DNA of 64,000 nt from positions 16,164,714-16,228,713 of the forward strand of contig OZ025273.1 of the NCBI GenBank assembly GCA_964019165.1, given 5' to 3'. The translations under genes were made by a program, and so were the position numbers. Under the pieces are notes generated by a model, which was given only the letters and a program-made list of their open reading frames with translations, was not told the DNA's origin and did not search any database. This DNA comes from Mastigias papua (Eukaryota; Cnidaria; Scyphozoa; Rhizostomeae; Mastigiidae). This document shows, piece by piece, positions 23,348 through 35,084 of this stretch. The number at the start of each line of letters is the position of its first letter. The first letter of the stretch is position 1.

Positions 23348-25223
23348 GTGATTCTTTCACCAAGTGAATGTGTCCATTGATATTTGCTAGAAGTGAAATC
23401 GACAGCTTTATGACCATTACACTTAAAACATACAACGACCCCCATGTACTAAGGCCCCCTGTTTATTAGGTTCTTCACATATCTTACCGGTCCCCTGTTT
23501 ATCAAGCCCCAGTTTATCAAGCCCCTGTTTGTTAGGAACCTCTAAGAGTACCAGACTTTGAAGTGGGAACCTCTCTTTCACAGAAATATCAAAAATCACT
23601 TAATAAATCTCAGAAAAGCGATGAAGTAGGCATGCGTAAACTATATAAAAGTGGGAAGCCGGTGAAACAGCAGTACAACGCTATACAACTTATAAATCAC
23701 CTAGATTTTTTATTAAAATCAAAAACACCATAGCGTACATGTACGCTATAGAGCCGTATAGAAAGTGGCCAAATGGCTGGGTGTTTCACTACTGTTCTGT
23801 ATAGTGAAACATCGACAGAAAATCTAGTCGTTTGGGCACAGCGTAATAGTGTAACGATGAGAGTTTCTGTAGGGACTAATCAAAATAAGAAACTCGGGGC
23901 CCTGAGGACGTTACTATCAGGTATACAAATTGAACAAATATCATTGCATACCTGTTTTCGACCCCTCTCAGGCTCAAGGCCCGGAGAAATCTGCCCTACC
24001 AGCCCCTCTCAGCGGGCACGAACAGGAAGGTTAAATTCTGAACTCATGTAAAAGACGGAAAGTATAAATTCTGAAATATAGTATATATCCTACCTCCCTT
24101 CAGAATTAGAACCGTATCCAAGATCGCCCACTAGACACAATATTCTCTAGCTACATCTTGAATTCATACTACAGACTGCATTAACTCTTTGTAGATCATG
24201 GTTTCTTTCATTCTGCCAAGATTGGATGAGTTCGACCATCGGCTGGATATGTACAATTCCATGATGCTTAAAGTTGTGGAAGAGATTAGGGGGAGTTGGT
24301 AGACAATCGAAACAACTTCCCCTCAAAATAGTGACTTCTTTGGTCCTCCAAAGATAGTGTCCACCTCAGTACTGACTATGGCGTGCCACGTCTTCTGGAG
24401 GCCATTGCCAAATGCATCGCTCATTCTAACGCAAACGATGTTAGGACACATAACAGAAGCCGCAGCATACCATTTGAGGATGGTTTTGATACGTAAGCTG
24501 CAAACGTTGTTTGTTCCTTCCATCCTTACTTCGTTATTCGTTACTTTTGTTGCTCACTTCCTTATTTGGTATATGTAAAATAATGAGCAGCAAGCAGCAT
24601 GGAGGTTGCAGAATGCAAGTCGTCCTACATCAATGGCAGTGACGAATTCCCTTGCAGCTCTAAACCTATCGAGTACCCTTGTATCTCCATGCCCGTTAGG
24701 GTACTTTAACAACAGGTGTATTCTGCAACTTAGTCTATACTGCAATGCATGTCTTATAGTTCTCGCCTACTTAGACTAGGAGTGGATGAAGATAAAAACA
24801 GCTTGGTGTCATCGTTGGTGCATAAAATCGACGGTGCATAAACTCGACAGTGCACAAATGACAGGGAGTTGACAGCGGGAAATAACCCTTCTTTGCTCCT
24901 TCATAGCAGTATCCTGAGCAACCCTGCCGCTTTCCATGTTAGTTAGAAACTTCTCTATCTTCTTGCAGGGTATCCGATAGGCATTCAAAACGCAGTAGAA
25001 CAAAGGGCAAACCAATAACCGGTGGTCGCCAAATCGACACTTGTGTGCTTAAGCACAAATGCTTCGCTTATTCAGATAGGGTAATGTATACAGATAGTAT
25101 GTTCATATTTGTGTGGAATGTTTCCTGCTGAAAATTAATTTTGTTTTAAGTTCCGCTTCATATTTCTTTCAAGTTCTGTTATGTATCGTTAATTCACTGT
25201 CAGTTATCCTTCCCCCCTAACAG
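23348..25223. other. Non-coding or unresolved part of element Z
   Basis: At 23446-23540 a short imperfect tandem of CCCCTGTTTATCAAG-like units is visible. A frame at 23773-24051 has no recognised domain. Bases 24197-24300 may encode the end of the SGNH domain. Small exons of the Z gene could be missed here. Confidence 0.35.
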
Positions 25224-28200
25224 ACTGCAAGTAAATGCGCAGGAGAACTCTCCGAACATGGAATAGTTTGGAAGAGAAAGAAGGGTATGTTGGATTATAA
25301 GTGAAAATCTAGTTATTGAGACTAAATGCTTTTACTTTATCTAATTGGTAAATTTATTAGGTTTTGCTGTATTGTCCTTTTATGTGCAATACGTCTTTAG
25401 GGCTTATCCGTGGTGTTCTACCCAACAGGTACAAATTTTGTATGAAGCCTACCGTCTATTACAAGCAGGGACGTAGGAAGCATCTAAAGAGTGGGGGGGC
25501 AAATCCTAAAAGGGGCACATTACTACGTCCATTTTGGGCTTCAAAGGGGTACTTCTGCATAGTTTGCTAAAAAGTGGGGGCAATGGCCCTCCTGGCCCCG
25601 CAGCTCCTATGTCCCTGATTACAAGCTGGCACCACGGACGGTTTAGATGACTTACGGACCAATCCGTTAATAATGAGTTGTTAGTGGCACTTTCCATAAA
25701 ACTGTATTGCACCTTACGGCAGTTCTTTCATCCTTGCATGCAACAAACAGCCTCCTCAGCAGTATTGCAACATTTGCACTAGTTCCAAAAGTATATTCTC
25801 GCAGAGTACATTAGCTCATGTGTCTATTAACAGGTGCAGGTAAACGGAATAAGAGTAAAAAAGCAAAAGAAGTTGCAAAAGCTGCAAGGGCGAAGGTAAC
25901 TGTTTTTATTTTTTCTTATGATGAAGAAATACACAAGATCAAGTTTCCTGTTGGCACGCTAATGTCATTGCTATGGTAGAGTTTGTTAACGTATCTTTCC
26001 GTACTCTTCATGTGCAATAGTTACTTAAAGATCCATACATTTTCTCTTATTTAGGAGGATATTGATTTCTCGGATGTGATAACATATCCACCAGAAGATC
26101 ATATGTTCCCTAGTGTATTGCAGGTATAAAGCTTCAATTAAGAAATGCCTCAATCTAAGTCTAAGTCATCAAACTGATTACCTGCCATCTCAAAGTTGAA
26201 TCTGAACCCTTTTCATAAACTTTTGCAGTTAACTCATGCACTTTATTGTGACTTAAAGCAGCGTATTTACTTTTTATTTACTTATGTTGTTATGACTTCT
26301 CTTGTAAAAAGCTAACTGTCATATTTTATTTCCAAGGCAGGACAGGCGGGAGGCGGTAAGGGCGGTGAATCCCATCCTGAAGGCAAGAAAACACATGTCG
26401 CAGTGGAAGAACAAAGGCATGTACTTGCTGGCATGAGCTGTTCTCCTGTTGTGCGCTTTACTGAGAAGTATGTCGAGAATCGCCACAACACCATAAGCGA
26501 TGGGAGGACCCTTGACTTCATCCCGCCTTTGGAGCAGGTAAATCGAATGATCTCACGCCTGGAACAATTCAAAAATGTCCGTGGCCGTGAGTTTATTGTA
26601 GAAATTAATGGCTCGTATTTAGATGTAGTGGAGCTGAGAAAGTTGCGTTTGCTGCATGAGAAGAAAGATATTAAGTACGAAGTCACACAGGAAATTGAAT
26701 GGTTTCGTAAAATTAGCGACGGACTTAACCAGCCAACCGGTTCCCCAGTTGTAGACTCAACCCTAGCAGCAACGTTTTGTAGCATGCTGCAAGATACAAG
26801 TGAAGGGCATTTTTGGCCAAATATGCAATTGAAAACTTGCGAGATTAAGCGACTGGCTGTAAATCATTGGTTGTCAGATTTGGTAGTATATCGTATAGGG
26901 GAGCTTTTGAGTGATTCTGACCCGGACGTTTTCGTTTTTTATTATACTTTTGTCACTGACATAAGCTCTATTGGTGAAAGAATACGTGCGAAGCATCCAA
27001 ATGCGAAGCCCAACAAAATAATTTTTGCAATTAACTTAGGTAAGTTGAATGGTAAGACATATTTGGGAAATACAATGATTGGAAACAAACTAGTATCTGG
27101 TTGCCATTTTGCTATGGGGGTTTATTACGCGGAGCAAAATGAATGGTTTTACGGGGATTCCCAAGGCTGGCTATTGCCCGAAAATGTGGTTGGGGATTTG
27201 CAACAATTAATTTCTGTAGTTTATGGTAGTGAAACATCTCATAACACAGTTTTCTCCATGTGTCATACTCCCCAAAAAAACGAAATCTTTCACTCATGCA
27301 GCAAGGAATGTTGGAAACATTATCCACTTCAGACTTGTTCCCATATATGCGGTATCTCTGTCATAATTTCCATGTGCCTGGCTGCTTGTCCAGATGACTC
27401 CTTTCTTTCATTGAAAGGAGGACCTGAACAAGCCACTGAAGGTTTTGCATATATAAGGAGGATTTCAGATTATAATGAGTTCTTGTGCTTGGTTGTAATG
27501 CAATGGCTACTGACTGGGAAAGTTGACATCTCTTTAGTAAGATGCGCACACACATTTAATGGATCTACTAGCTTGCACTTAGGTGAGGAGGAAACAGCAG
27601 CACCAGTCACTAGCGAGGCGCAGAAGCAGGATAGTTCATGTAATGCAACACTATTTGAAGGAAAGCAAATGTCTGCTGAGGACTCTTTAGAAAAGTGTAC
27701 ACCTTGTAGCAGTGTACCACATGTTTGCAACATTCCTTTAAGCTCTAGAAATAATACTATTTGTAGCCTTGTAGATGAGTGTAGCACAGCCGACGGAAGG
27801 AAATGTAAGTATATATATAAACATCATCATTGCACCCTATGCCCCCCATGGAAACACTTCCAGTCATTATATCACATAACTCGCCATATTCAACAAGCTC
27901 GCGTGAATCCAAGCAGAACTTTTGATTTCAACGGTTATCGTATAGTACCATGTAAACAAGAACATCCAGATTGCAAGTACAGTGAATCAAGATACCATTA
28001 TCACTGCCCTCTGTGTAATAAGACAGTGTTGCATAAGAGCTTGTTTGAACAGCATTTGCAAGGTCATAGTTGTGATGTGAATGCTTCGAAATCTTTTCAG
28101 AACACAGCTACCAAAACTAAAAGTATTACTATTACAGAAGTGCCCAATCAGCAGCCTGGTAGTAAGATTATAAGCACTGAAGATGACAAGGAAGCACAAC

Positions 28201-28661
28201 TAGCAACAGCAACTACTGAAAAACAAGACGAGTTTACTTATGTCAGTCATGTAGCAGATAACATTTCAATGCCCTATGCATCTTAAGTTAGCAGGGCTAT
28301 TAATGTCCTTTCGACTTGTCATAAATGTGGGAAAGAAATGTTGAAAAAGAACTTGAAACGTCATTCTGCCACTGTTTATAACAGTATTGCCATAACAGCT
28401 GTCTGTTGTGATCAAGAGCGAGGGCTGTATATGGTTCGAAAAAATCAGAAGGGTGGTATTGGATATCCGGTTCATGTACAAAAAATTCTTCACTCTAGTA
28501 AGTCAACGTCAGTGGACTGTTGTGATCCTAAGTGCAAACTTGAAATGCAGCTGGCAGGGAGGGCAAAAATGACAGGTCGCGAATGCAGACACTTGCTACA
28601 AATAAATAACGCAAGCTACCCAGATCGATTACTCTCCTGGACACACAGGTTCATGAATTAG
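25224..28661 (+). pseudogene. Z transposase gene, C48 protease and C2H2 part
   Basis: Exons 25224-25284, 25834-25895 and 26055-26123 join in phase to a long exon from 26337, all with AG/GT borders. The first exons are Lys-rich. The long exon encodes a region (VDSTLAATFCSML...KRLAVNHWLSDLVV) leading into a C48/Ulp1-like protease: His in GCHFAMGVYY, Asp in YGDSQGW, and QTCSHICGISVI with the catalytic Cys. Three zinc fingers follow (HHCTLCPPWKHF; YHCPLCNKTVLHKSLFEQH; CHKCGKEMLKKNLKRH). A TAA at 28284-28286 breaks the frame, which then reads on to 28661. Ulp1-type domains cleave SUMO-like modifiers; the role in transposition is unknown. Confidence 0.8.
25466..25617. mobile_element. hAT-type MITE, 152 bp, TSD ATTACAAG
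   Basis: CAGGGACGTAGGA at the left pairs with the right end (complement CAGGGACATAGGA). The 8-bp duplication ATTACAAG is exact at 25458-25465 and 25618-25625. Length of the duplication and the CAGGG ends fit hAT. It lies in an intron of the Z gene. Confidence 0.9.
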
Positions 28662-30454
28662 GGCAAGATAATCATTTCAAAAGTTTTAAAACTGAGACTA
28701 TTTCGAAATGTATAGAAGTAAATCAGAAAGCTATTGAAATAAATGCTCCGACTGTTGTGTAGTGGCATGATGGCAATTATATACATTTGTCCGTTTTTGA
28801 CTGCAATCTGCAAAGTAGGCCAGTGCAAATGAGATGCATTGTTCCCTTTAACACTCAAAATGGGAACCTAGATTGTCAGTGCCTTCAACATAGTTTCTTT
28901 TGTATACATCGGGCGATGGGTGTGTGGTTCCTATGCCAAACTGACCAGTTGCAATCGACAATCAAGAACGCCTATATTGACACGGAAGGAACTGACGATT
29001 CTTCAGATGAACAGTGTAAAAGGTAAAGGTAAAGGTGAGTCCCCTGTATGATTCCATACGTTGGGGGAGTGCCCATTAGAGGGACACTTATCCTGAGCCG
29101 CTGGCATAGTGAGGTAGGGTGGCCAGTTCCTTTCCTCGCCGCCTTTAGCTTCCCCAGTGTTGCCACCAGGTACCCATTTACTGCTGGGTGGACAGTGAGC
29201 GAGCATCCCAACTATGATCCGAGGTTCAGATGAACAGATGAAGAGTGTACTGTTTAGATGATGATCCACTGTTCAGATGAACAGTGTACTGGTAGCAAAC
29301 CTCAAAACCCCCTGATGTTCGGACATTTTGTTTATCCTCCTGAAGAAGGCACTGCACTTGCAAGGATGTGTAAGTATCTGAAGACATGCAAGCAAATACC
29401 AACTAACCTCCCATCACACTTTACGTCAGTTTCGAATGAAAGAATACCTAAAGCATTTATACCAACTGAAAATCAGTGCCACAAGTGCAAAGGAAACCTC
29501 AAGGGCCCCTTGTTAGTTACGAAGAATGCAAAAGTCTTATCAATGAATGGCGTGCTTCATGGTCACGCAACTTTCATCAACATTTGCCCTGAATGCCAAA
29601 TGTGCTATAGATATCAAGAGGTAAATGATGGAGTCCATAATTTTGATGATCAGTTCCTTCTGACACTAGACATGTGTCTATTTATTAGAGAAAGCGTTAA
29701 ACAACATGTAGCTGTGGGAACTGTTTGTGAAATTCTTGAACACTATTTGCATATTAAGCTCAAGCAACAGATAGTTTTGAACACTTACCTACACTTTGAG
29801 GCCCTAACTGAGCACAGTTATGATTTTAATTGTGTAATGTGCGGCTTCCATCCCCCAGTTCTGATTGCAGATTTAAATAGGACAGTTGTTTTCAAGTGCC
29901 GCACAATTGACGATAGCATACCGGATAATGAAGATGACAGTAGTGACTACGTGGACTGTCAGGAGTTTTCGAATAAAGTTGAAACTAATATGATTATGAG
30001 GGGATTTTCTCTTAATATACCTTTGGACTTTCAGGTTAAGCCATCAATCTGTAACTGGTCACCTTATATAGGTAAATTTACAAGATCAAATATCTTAATG
30101 GTAAATACTGAGCACACAAAAATTCACAGGACCACTGGGGAGGTAGAAGCTGATTGCAGAGAATTATCTGAGGAACGTCTTATGGAATTTCTGCATAAAG
30201 GAAAGTTAGTCGAAATTAAAACAACAGCAAGAAAAGTGGGTGTCAGTGATAAAGGCTCAAAACTGGACATGATAAACAGAATTAAAGGAGCGCTTAATAG
30301 ACATAACGTTACATTTAATATAGTATTCAAGAAGCTTTGGGGCTGCTCTGGTGGTTGGCTTACAATGGCATGTGCCCATGCCATTATATACGGAGTCAAG
30401 TTTTTATTAAGATCTGGAAGTCCTAGAGACTATATTGACAAGCATGAAGCATAG
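28662..30454 (+). pseudogene. Z transposase gene: SWIM, Cys cluster, SAP, KDZ part 1
   Basis: After a frameshift near 28640 and a TAG near 28760 the frame encodes a SWIM finger (DCQCLQHSFFCIH: CxC...CxH). The SINE-like insert at 29019-29271 leaves the frame intact, and the text resumes with FGHFVYPPEEGTALARMC, CHKCKGNLKGP, CPECQMCYRYQE and a probable first catalytic Asp in VLIADLNRTVVF. A SAP-like DNA-binding helix pair follows (LMEFLHKGKLVEIKTTARKV...GSKLDMINRIK). GCSGGWLTMACAHAIIYGVK leads into the nuclease core. The layout resembles the Zisupton-derived part of HMGXB3. The frame breaks near 30440. Confidence 0.85.
29019..29271 (-). mobile_element. SINE-like insertion, 17-bp duplication
   Basis: The 17-bp TTCAGATGAACAGTGTA occurs on both sides (29002-29018 and 29272-29288). 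The left end carries an AAAGGTAAAGGTAAAGGT run, which on the minus strand is an ACCTTT-repeat tail. There is no coding content. The right side also has extra partial copies of the target (29224-29250), as if the 5' junction was locally duplicated. No A/B box was recognised, so the class is uncertain. Confidence 0.7.
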
Positions 30455-32555
30455 ACCTAACGTCCTAGTGTGCGATATGGCACACATGGTCGCTGTGCAA
30501 GGACACAGGTTCCATGATACTTTCTTCAGTCCATTTGAAGGTCGTGTTGCCGCTGGTACAGTGGAACATATTGAAAATGCGAAAGCCGGTACCCTAATAA
30601 TTTCATTCCCTTTCTTGGAAGATAACTTGCCAGCAGATCAACAAATTGTAGACTTTGAATCCCATCCTGTAACAGGCAGTAATGTCCGACTAGCACTTTT
30701 TGATATTTTTCACCAAGGCAACACAAACAATGATAATGAAGTGCTCCGTCGAATTGGCTGCATGAAAGAACTAAAGGGTACCTTAAATAGCCAAGCTGCA
30801 GAGCAGCTTCATCACTCGTTTAATAAAGACAAGCATGTTTTAAACCAGATGACCCCCGTTAATCACATCTTTCTATTTAGGTCTGTTATAGAGCTGCAGA
30901 ACGAAGCTAAAAATATAAAAGTAATGAATAAAATGAGGGAGCAAACCCATACAAGATTGTGTTCAGATCGATTTGGTAGAAGCTACCTGTCGGGCTTTGA
31001 GGAGCAGGCTTACCTCTTTGACAAGTCACTTGACAGAAGTAAGAACAGTGTGAATGATTCATCTAGCATGGATTCTGACCTATGTTCAAGCCCCTCGCTA
31101 TTTAGTAATGTCGACATTGATCATCCTCTGGAGGGAAATATGGATGGTACCAATGATGCATCTTCTATTAGGAGTAATGTTAAGTCAAGTCCTTTACTTT
31201 TTAATGACATAGAAACAGGCTGCATTGACATAAACTGTAATAATGAAGGATCTGAGATTGATTCTGAGTCTTTGCGTGGGGCAAGTCCTGCGAAAAGACA
31301 GTGACAAATCAATCAGAGTATCATCGATAATGATCATGACGTTGATCGTAGCAATATATGGATTGAAGAACTGGGCTTGACGATTGCGGATAAGCATTTA
31401 CTTCAGGATGGTGGTTATATGAATGTAGCAATACTAAACGCATCTTCCAAACTCATTAAGCAGGAGAATCCTGCATTAGCAGGTCTTCTGCCAATACTGG
31501 GAACAGGCACTTACATAGGCGATGGAAGACTATTTGTTCAAATTTTGAAAATCACTGACAGCCATTGGATAATGATGTCCAATGTACTAACAGAACAGTG
31601 TAATGTGTCCATGTATGACAGTGCCCAGAGGTTACATTATAAGAGGGAAAGTAAAGAAATAAGGTACAATGTATCCATCAAGGTAGATGCGTCCAGCTTG
31701 AGAGCTCGCCCTGAGAATGAACTGACAATTTTTGTTGAAGACACCCTACAAGTTAAAAAAGATTGAGACAGTGGTATAGCGGCTATCATGTTTGCTCTTG
31801 CCATTGCTAGACATCTAGATCCACAACAAATAAATTTCAACTATAAACTATTACGCAGAAAGCTACTACATTGCTTTGAGGAGTTGAGCTTCAATTCCAT
31901 AACGTTTGATGACAGTCCACGTAGACACTGGAAAAGGAAATTTGAATGTACTGTTCCCCTTTACTGTCATTGTAATAAGCCAGACTTAGGTGACCGCATG
32001 ATAAAGTGCGGAACTTGCGATAAATGGTATCACGTAAGTTGTGAGGATGGCGATTCTGAAAATAGTGACTGGAAGTGTAAGCTCTGTTCTAAGTCAGAAA
32101 GAGAGGTAGAAGGTCATGACACAATAAGTCATTCTACTCTATCTCACCGTGAACAAAACTATACAGAATTGTCGTGGAAAGAATTGGTAAATAGTATAGA
32201 AAGGGAATACAATGATGCGTGCCCTACTGTAAACTTAAATAGATTGACCAGGTTTATTGAATGTTCATTGAAGGAAACATGGCTTCGTAACTTACTTGAA
32301 ACTATAGATATAGATTTCCCTACTACCCCATCCTTGGGTGGCATGGAACATGCAAGTATCCAATTGATGGTCAAATATAGTTCAACCAGGTACGAAAACG
32401 CATCTAACCTAATACACAGGTTAATCATTACAAAGCATGCTTCAAAATTCCCCCTTGGGAAGAGAGGTGCTGACAAAGCATTGCCACTTAGTGCTAACGT
32501 CCTGGAGAGATATTTTCAACACATTGAGTCATCGTCAGCACCGAAAGAAATCTAA
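30435..32555 (+). pseudogene. Z transposase gene: KDZ part 2, C48-like domain, PHD
   Basis: One frame with two TGA stops (near 31302 and 31764). It starts with the second catalytic Asp (VLVCDMAHMVAVQG) and continues to AAEQLHHSF, which holds a likely catalytic Glu, and IFLFRSVIELQNEAK. A Ser/Asp-rich linker leads to a Ulp1-like domain: GYMNVAIL, His in DSHWIMMSN, Asp in SMYDSAQRL, then DSGIAAIMFALAIA where the family has D-C-G, so the catalytic Cys is Ser here. A PHD finger follows (CHCNKPDLG...CGTCDKWYHVSC...WKCKLC). PHD modules usually read histone tails, which could influence target choice. Confidence 0.85.
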
Positions 32556-33911
32556 GCTAGGTGACAATGGCATAAATAGAACTGAACTGTACTTTCAAGC
32601 GGTTGAGCCCCTATCATTATGCTAGTACTTTTATCGTTTTGCAGTTGAGTGTATTCCTTCCAATAGCTTTATGCAGGCGCGCAACTAGAAATTTGTGAGG
32701 GTAGGAGTCTGAAGTAACAAAAAAGGGCACTAAGCACTTTCTAAAGAGAATCTATGTTGCGGTAATGATTTAAAACAAAACAAATCGTAAAGCAAGTTTC
32801 ACAGTTAAACAAGTATCCAAGAAGAAGCATCCTTTTACTGTTGTTAGGAAAAAGGCAGGGGTCTAGACCCCCCAAGACCTACCCCGTAGTAGCGTGCCTT
32901 ATATTTTAGTATAACGGGTTAATTCTGTAAACTATATTATTTTATCTATGTGTTACTTTAACCCTTTAGCTTTGTTTCTTCGTTTAGATATATGTTAGCA
33001 TTTGTTAATATAGCCATTCAGCACTGTTATTTTTATTATCTATGAGTTAGTATGACGATTAAGTGTAGTACAATTTGAACAGGTATTATAGCTAGCCGTA
33101 TACATATATTCATTTTGTAAAGTACAGCATTATTGCAATGAAATGTTGAATTAGGACGGACGCATTACTTAGTTTAGGGGGCTGGATGGGGAATCTGCCA
33201 TTCTACAGCACAATAGCCTCCTGGCATATCACCTTACATCACAGTTACGCCTTTAATTTTGGCTATATTTTACAACCAATCAAACATGAAACCCTTGACT
33301 TGGAGAACCTTCCTTTAGTAGAATAAGTTCCTTAACTATTTTGTCATTCTACAAGTAGGTTCCTTATAAAGTGGTCCCTTATAACGTGTTTCCTTATAAA
33401 AAGCCGTGTAGACAAGGGCTTCAAACTCCAAGTAGGTGGAGGCCTCTGGGCCTGTTTCTTATCAAAGGAATGCGTGCATCTGCAAACACAAATCGATGAA
33501 CAGGAGGAAGTCTATGTTGGCTACACGATGATCCATGGTTACATTCATGGTTACCATAAAATGCCTCTCTTTCCAGACAAAGGCCCCTATGCATGCATAG
33601 TAGTAAGATGCTAAGGGAATAGATCTTACTGCCATATTAGCATTTATTGCTCTATTCCTCTAAATGCCAGAAGACCCCATAATGTGGCCGAAAGGCCGTT
33701 AGATTGAGAGCCAGTTAGATCAACGCCATAGTGGATATATGTACTATTCTATTGGCTATTGAATGCTACTAGTGACGTACGTACTTATGTATTTTCTTGT
33801 CTTTCTCCTATTCCACCATACCTTGCCATAATGTAGCTGGGGCTTATATGAGGTTGGGTTCATTGTAGGGGGAGGGGGTCTTACAGCTTTATTTGGTAAT
33901 TGCCTGACTAA
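32556..33911. other. Non-coding 3' part of element Z
   Basis: AT-rich. At 32672-32888 the ends CAGGCGCGCAACTAG and CTACCCCGTAGTAGCGTGCC suggest a decayed hAT-type MITE without a clear duplication. At 33318-33425 a partial relative of the MITE at 22942-23347 occurs. No gene is seen. Confidence 0.4.
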
Positions 33912-34900
33912 GGGAGTGGTCATAAAGTATCTACTATATGGGGGTGGATGATATCTGGCTGGGCCATGACACATTCTACCTTACCTTTATGGAGCTATAA
34001 AAACAGTCAGGCCCATCCTATGGGGCCATGGAGAATGTAATAAGGAACGTCATGTTTCAAAATCAAATAAATAGGCGGCTAATCAGCACTTGGCACTCCA
34101 ACAGATGTAGACAGACTACAGTACCACTGCACTGTCCAGAGCTGTAATCGTGTAAAAACCATCAGCCCAACACTGTTCACTACAACTGATTCATGGCAAT
34201 ACTAAACTTTTTTATACAAGAACAATGTTATATGAACACGAATTTCAAAACTTTTATGTTCATCTTCATCTCCAAAACTGTCAAAAAATCATTGTTCCAT
34301 CATAAAAGCAATAGCATTACAATGAGACTTTATTTTCACATTTTCTACATCTACAATCGATATGTCTTGAGCAGTCATCTTCTGGTACCGATTTTTTATT
34401 TCATAGAAACTGTATTAACAATGTTTTATGAGGTTCAGCCATAACTATGGGGTTGCATGGGGTGACAAATGCCACCCCTGGACAACAGGCTCCCAGCTGT
34501 TTGCTACCCTTGAAAATTTTTCTGCAGTTTTTCATTATTGCTTTATAGTAAGGACATATTTCCTAAAGTTTGGTTGATCTCAGTTTCGGCATGTACAATG
34601 CAGTTCATTCTTTCCTTTTCCACAAATTTATCCATACAATTTGACATTTACTTGGACAATTGTGATGATATAAAAGTCTGGAAATGCTCTCAGACCCCAT
34701 GACACATGATTTACCAAGACAGTTGTGCAACCCCTGAAACACAGGCCTGGCTACGGGGTTTATGGGGTCATGACAAATATCACGAGTTTGCTATTGGGCC
34801 ACAAAAAGTAAACGTAAATCTAGGATGGGCCACACATTTATTTGGTGACGTTTAGACAAATCATCCACCCCCATATAGCAGATACTTTATGACCACTCCC
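33912..34900. mobile_element. MITE in element Z, 989 bp, TSD TAA
   Basis: GGGAGTGGTCATAAAGTATC at the left is matched by its complement at the right, with about 42 bp of near identity. TAA at 33909-33911 and 34901-34903 is the duplication. A second inner inverted pair (GGCCCATCCTA and TAGGATGGGCC) lies near 34010 and 34822. No open gene; Harbinger-type by its target. Confidence 0.85.
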
Positions 34901-35084
34901 TAATATCAAAAGAACAGTCATGAGTTCAGCTCAGGCATGTATCACTGTTTTTATTATCCTCTGGTGAGCTGAAGGCCACTTTACGATAGACTGACCAATA
35001 TCACAGCTTATAACGAAACATACCCTACAAGCCCCTGCATGAATACCAAATCTCTTCTCATCAACAACCAGAAGGTTCTCCAGA

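Noticed and set aside
32672..32888. hAT MITE with clear duplication
   Set aside because: The ends look hAT-like, but no matching 8-bp flank was found, so it was only mentioned in the spacer entry.
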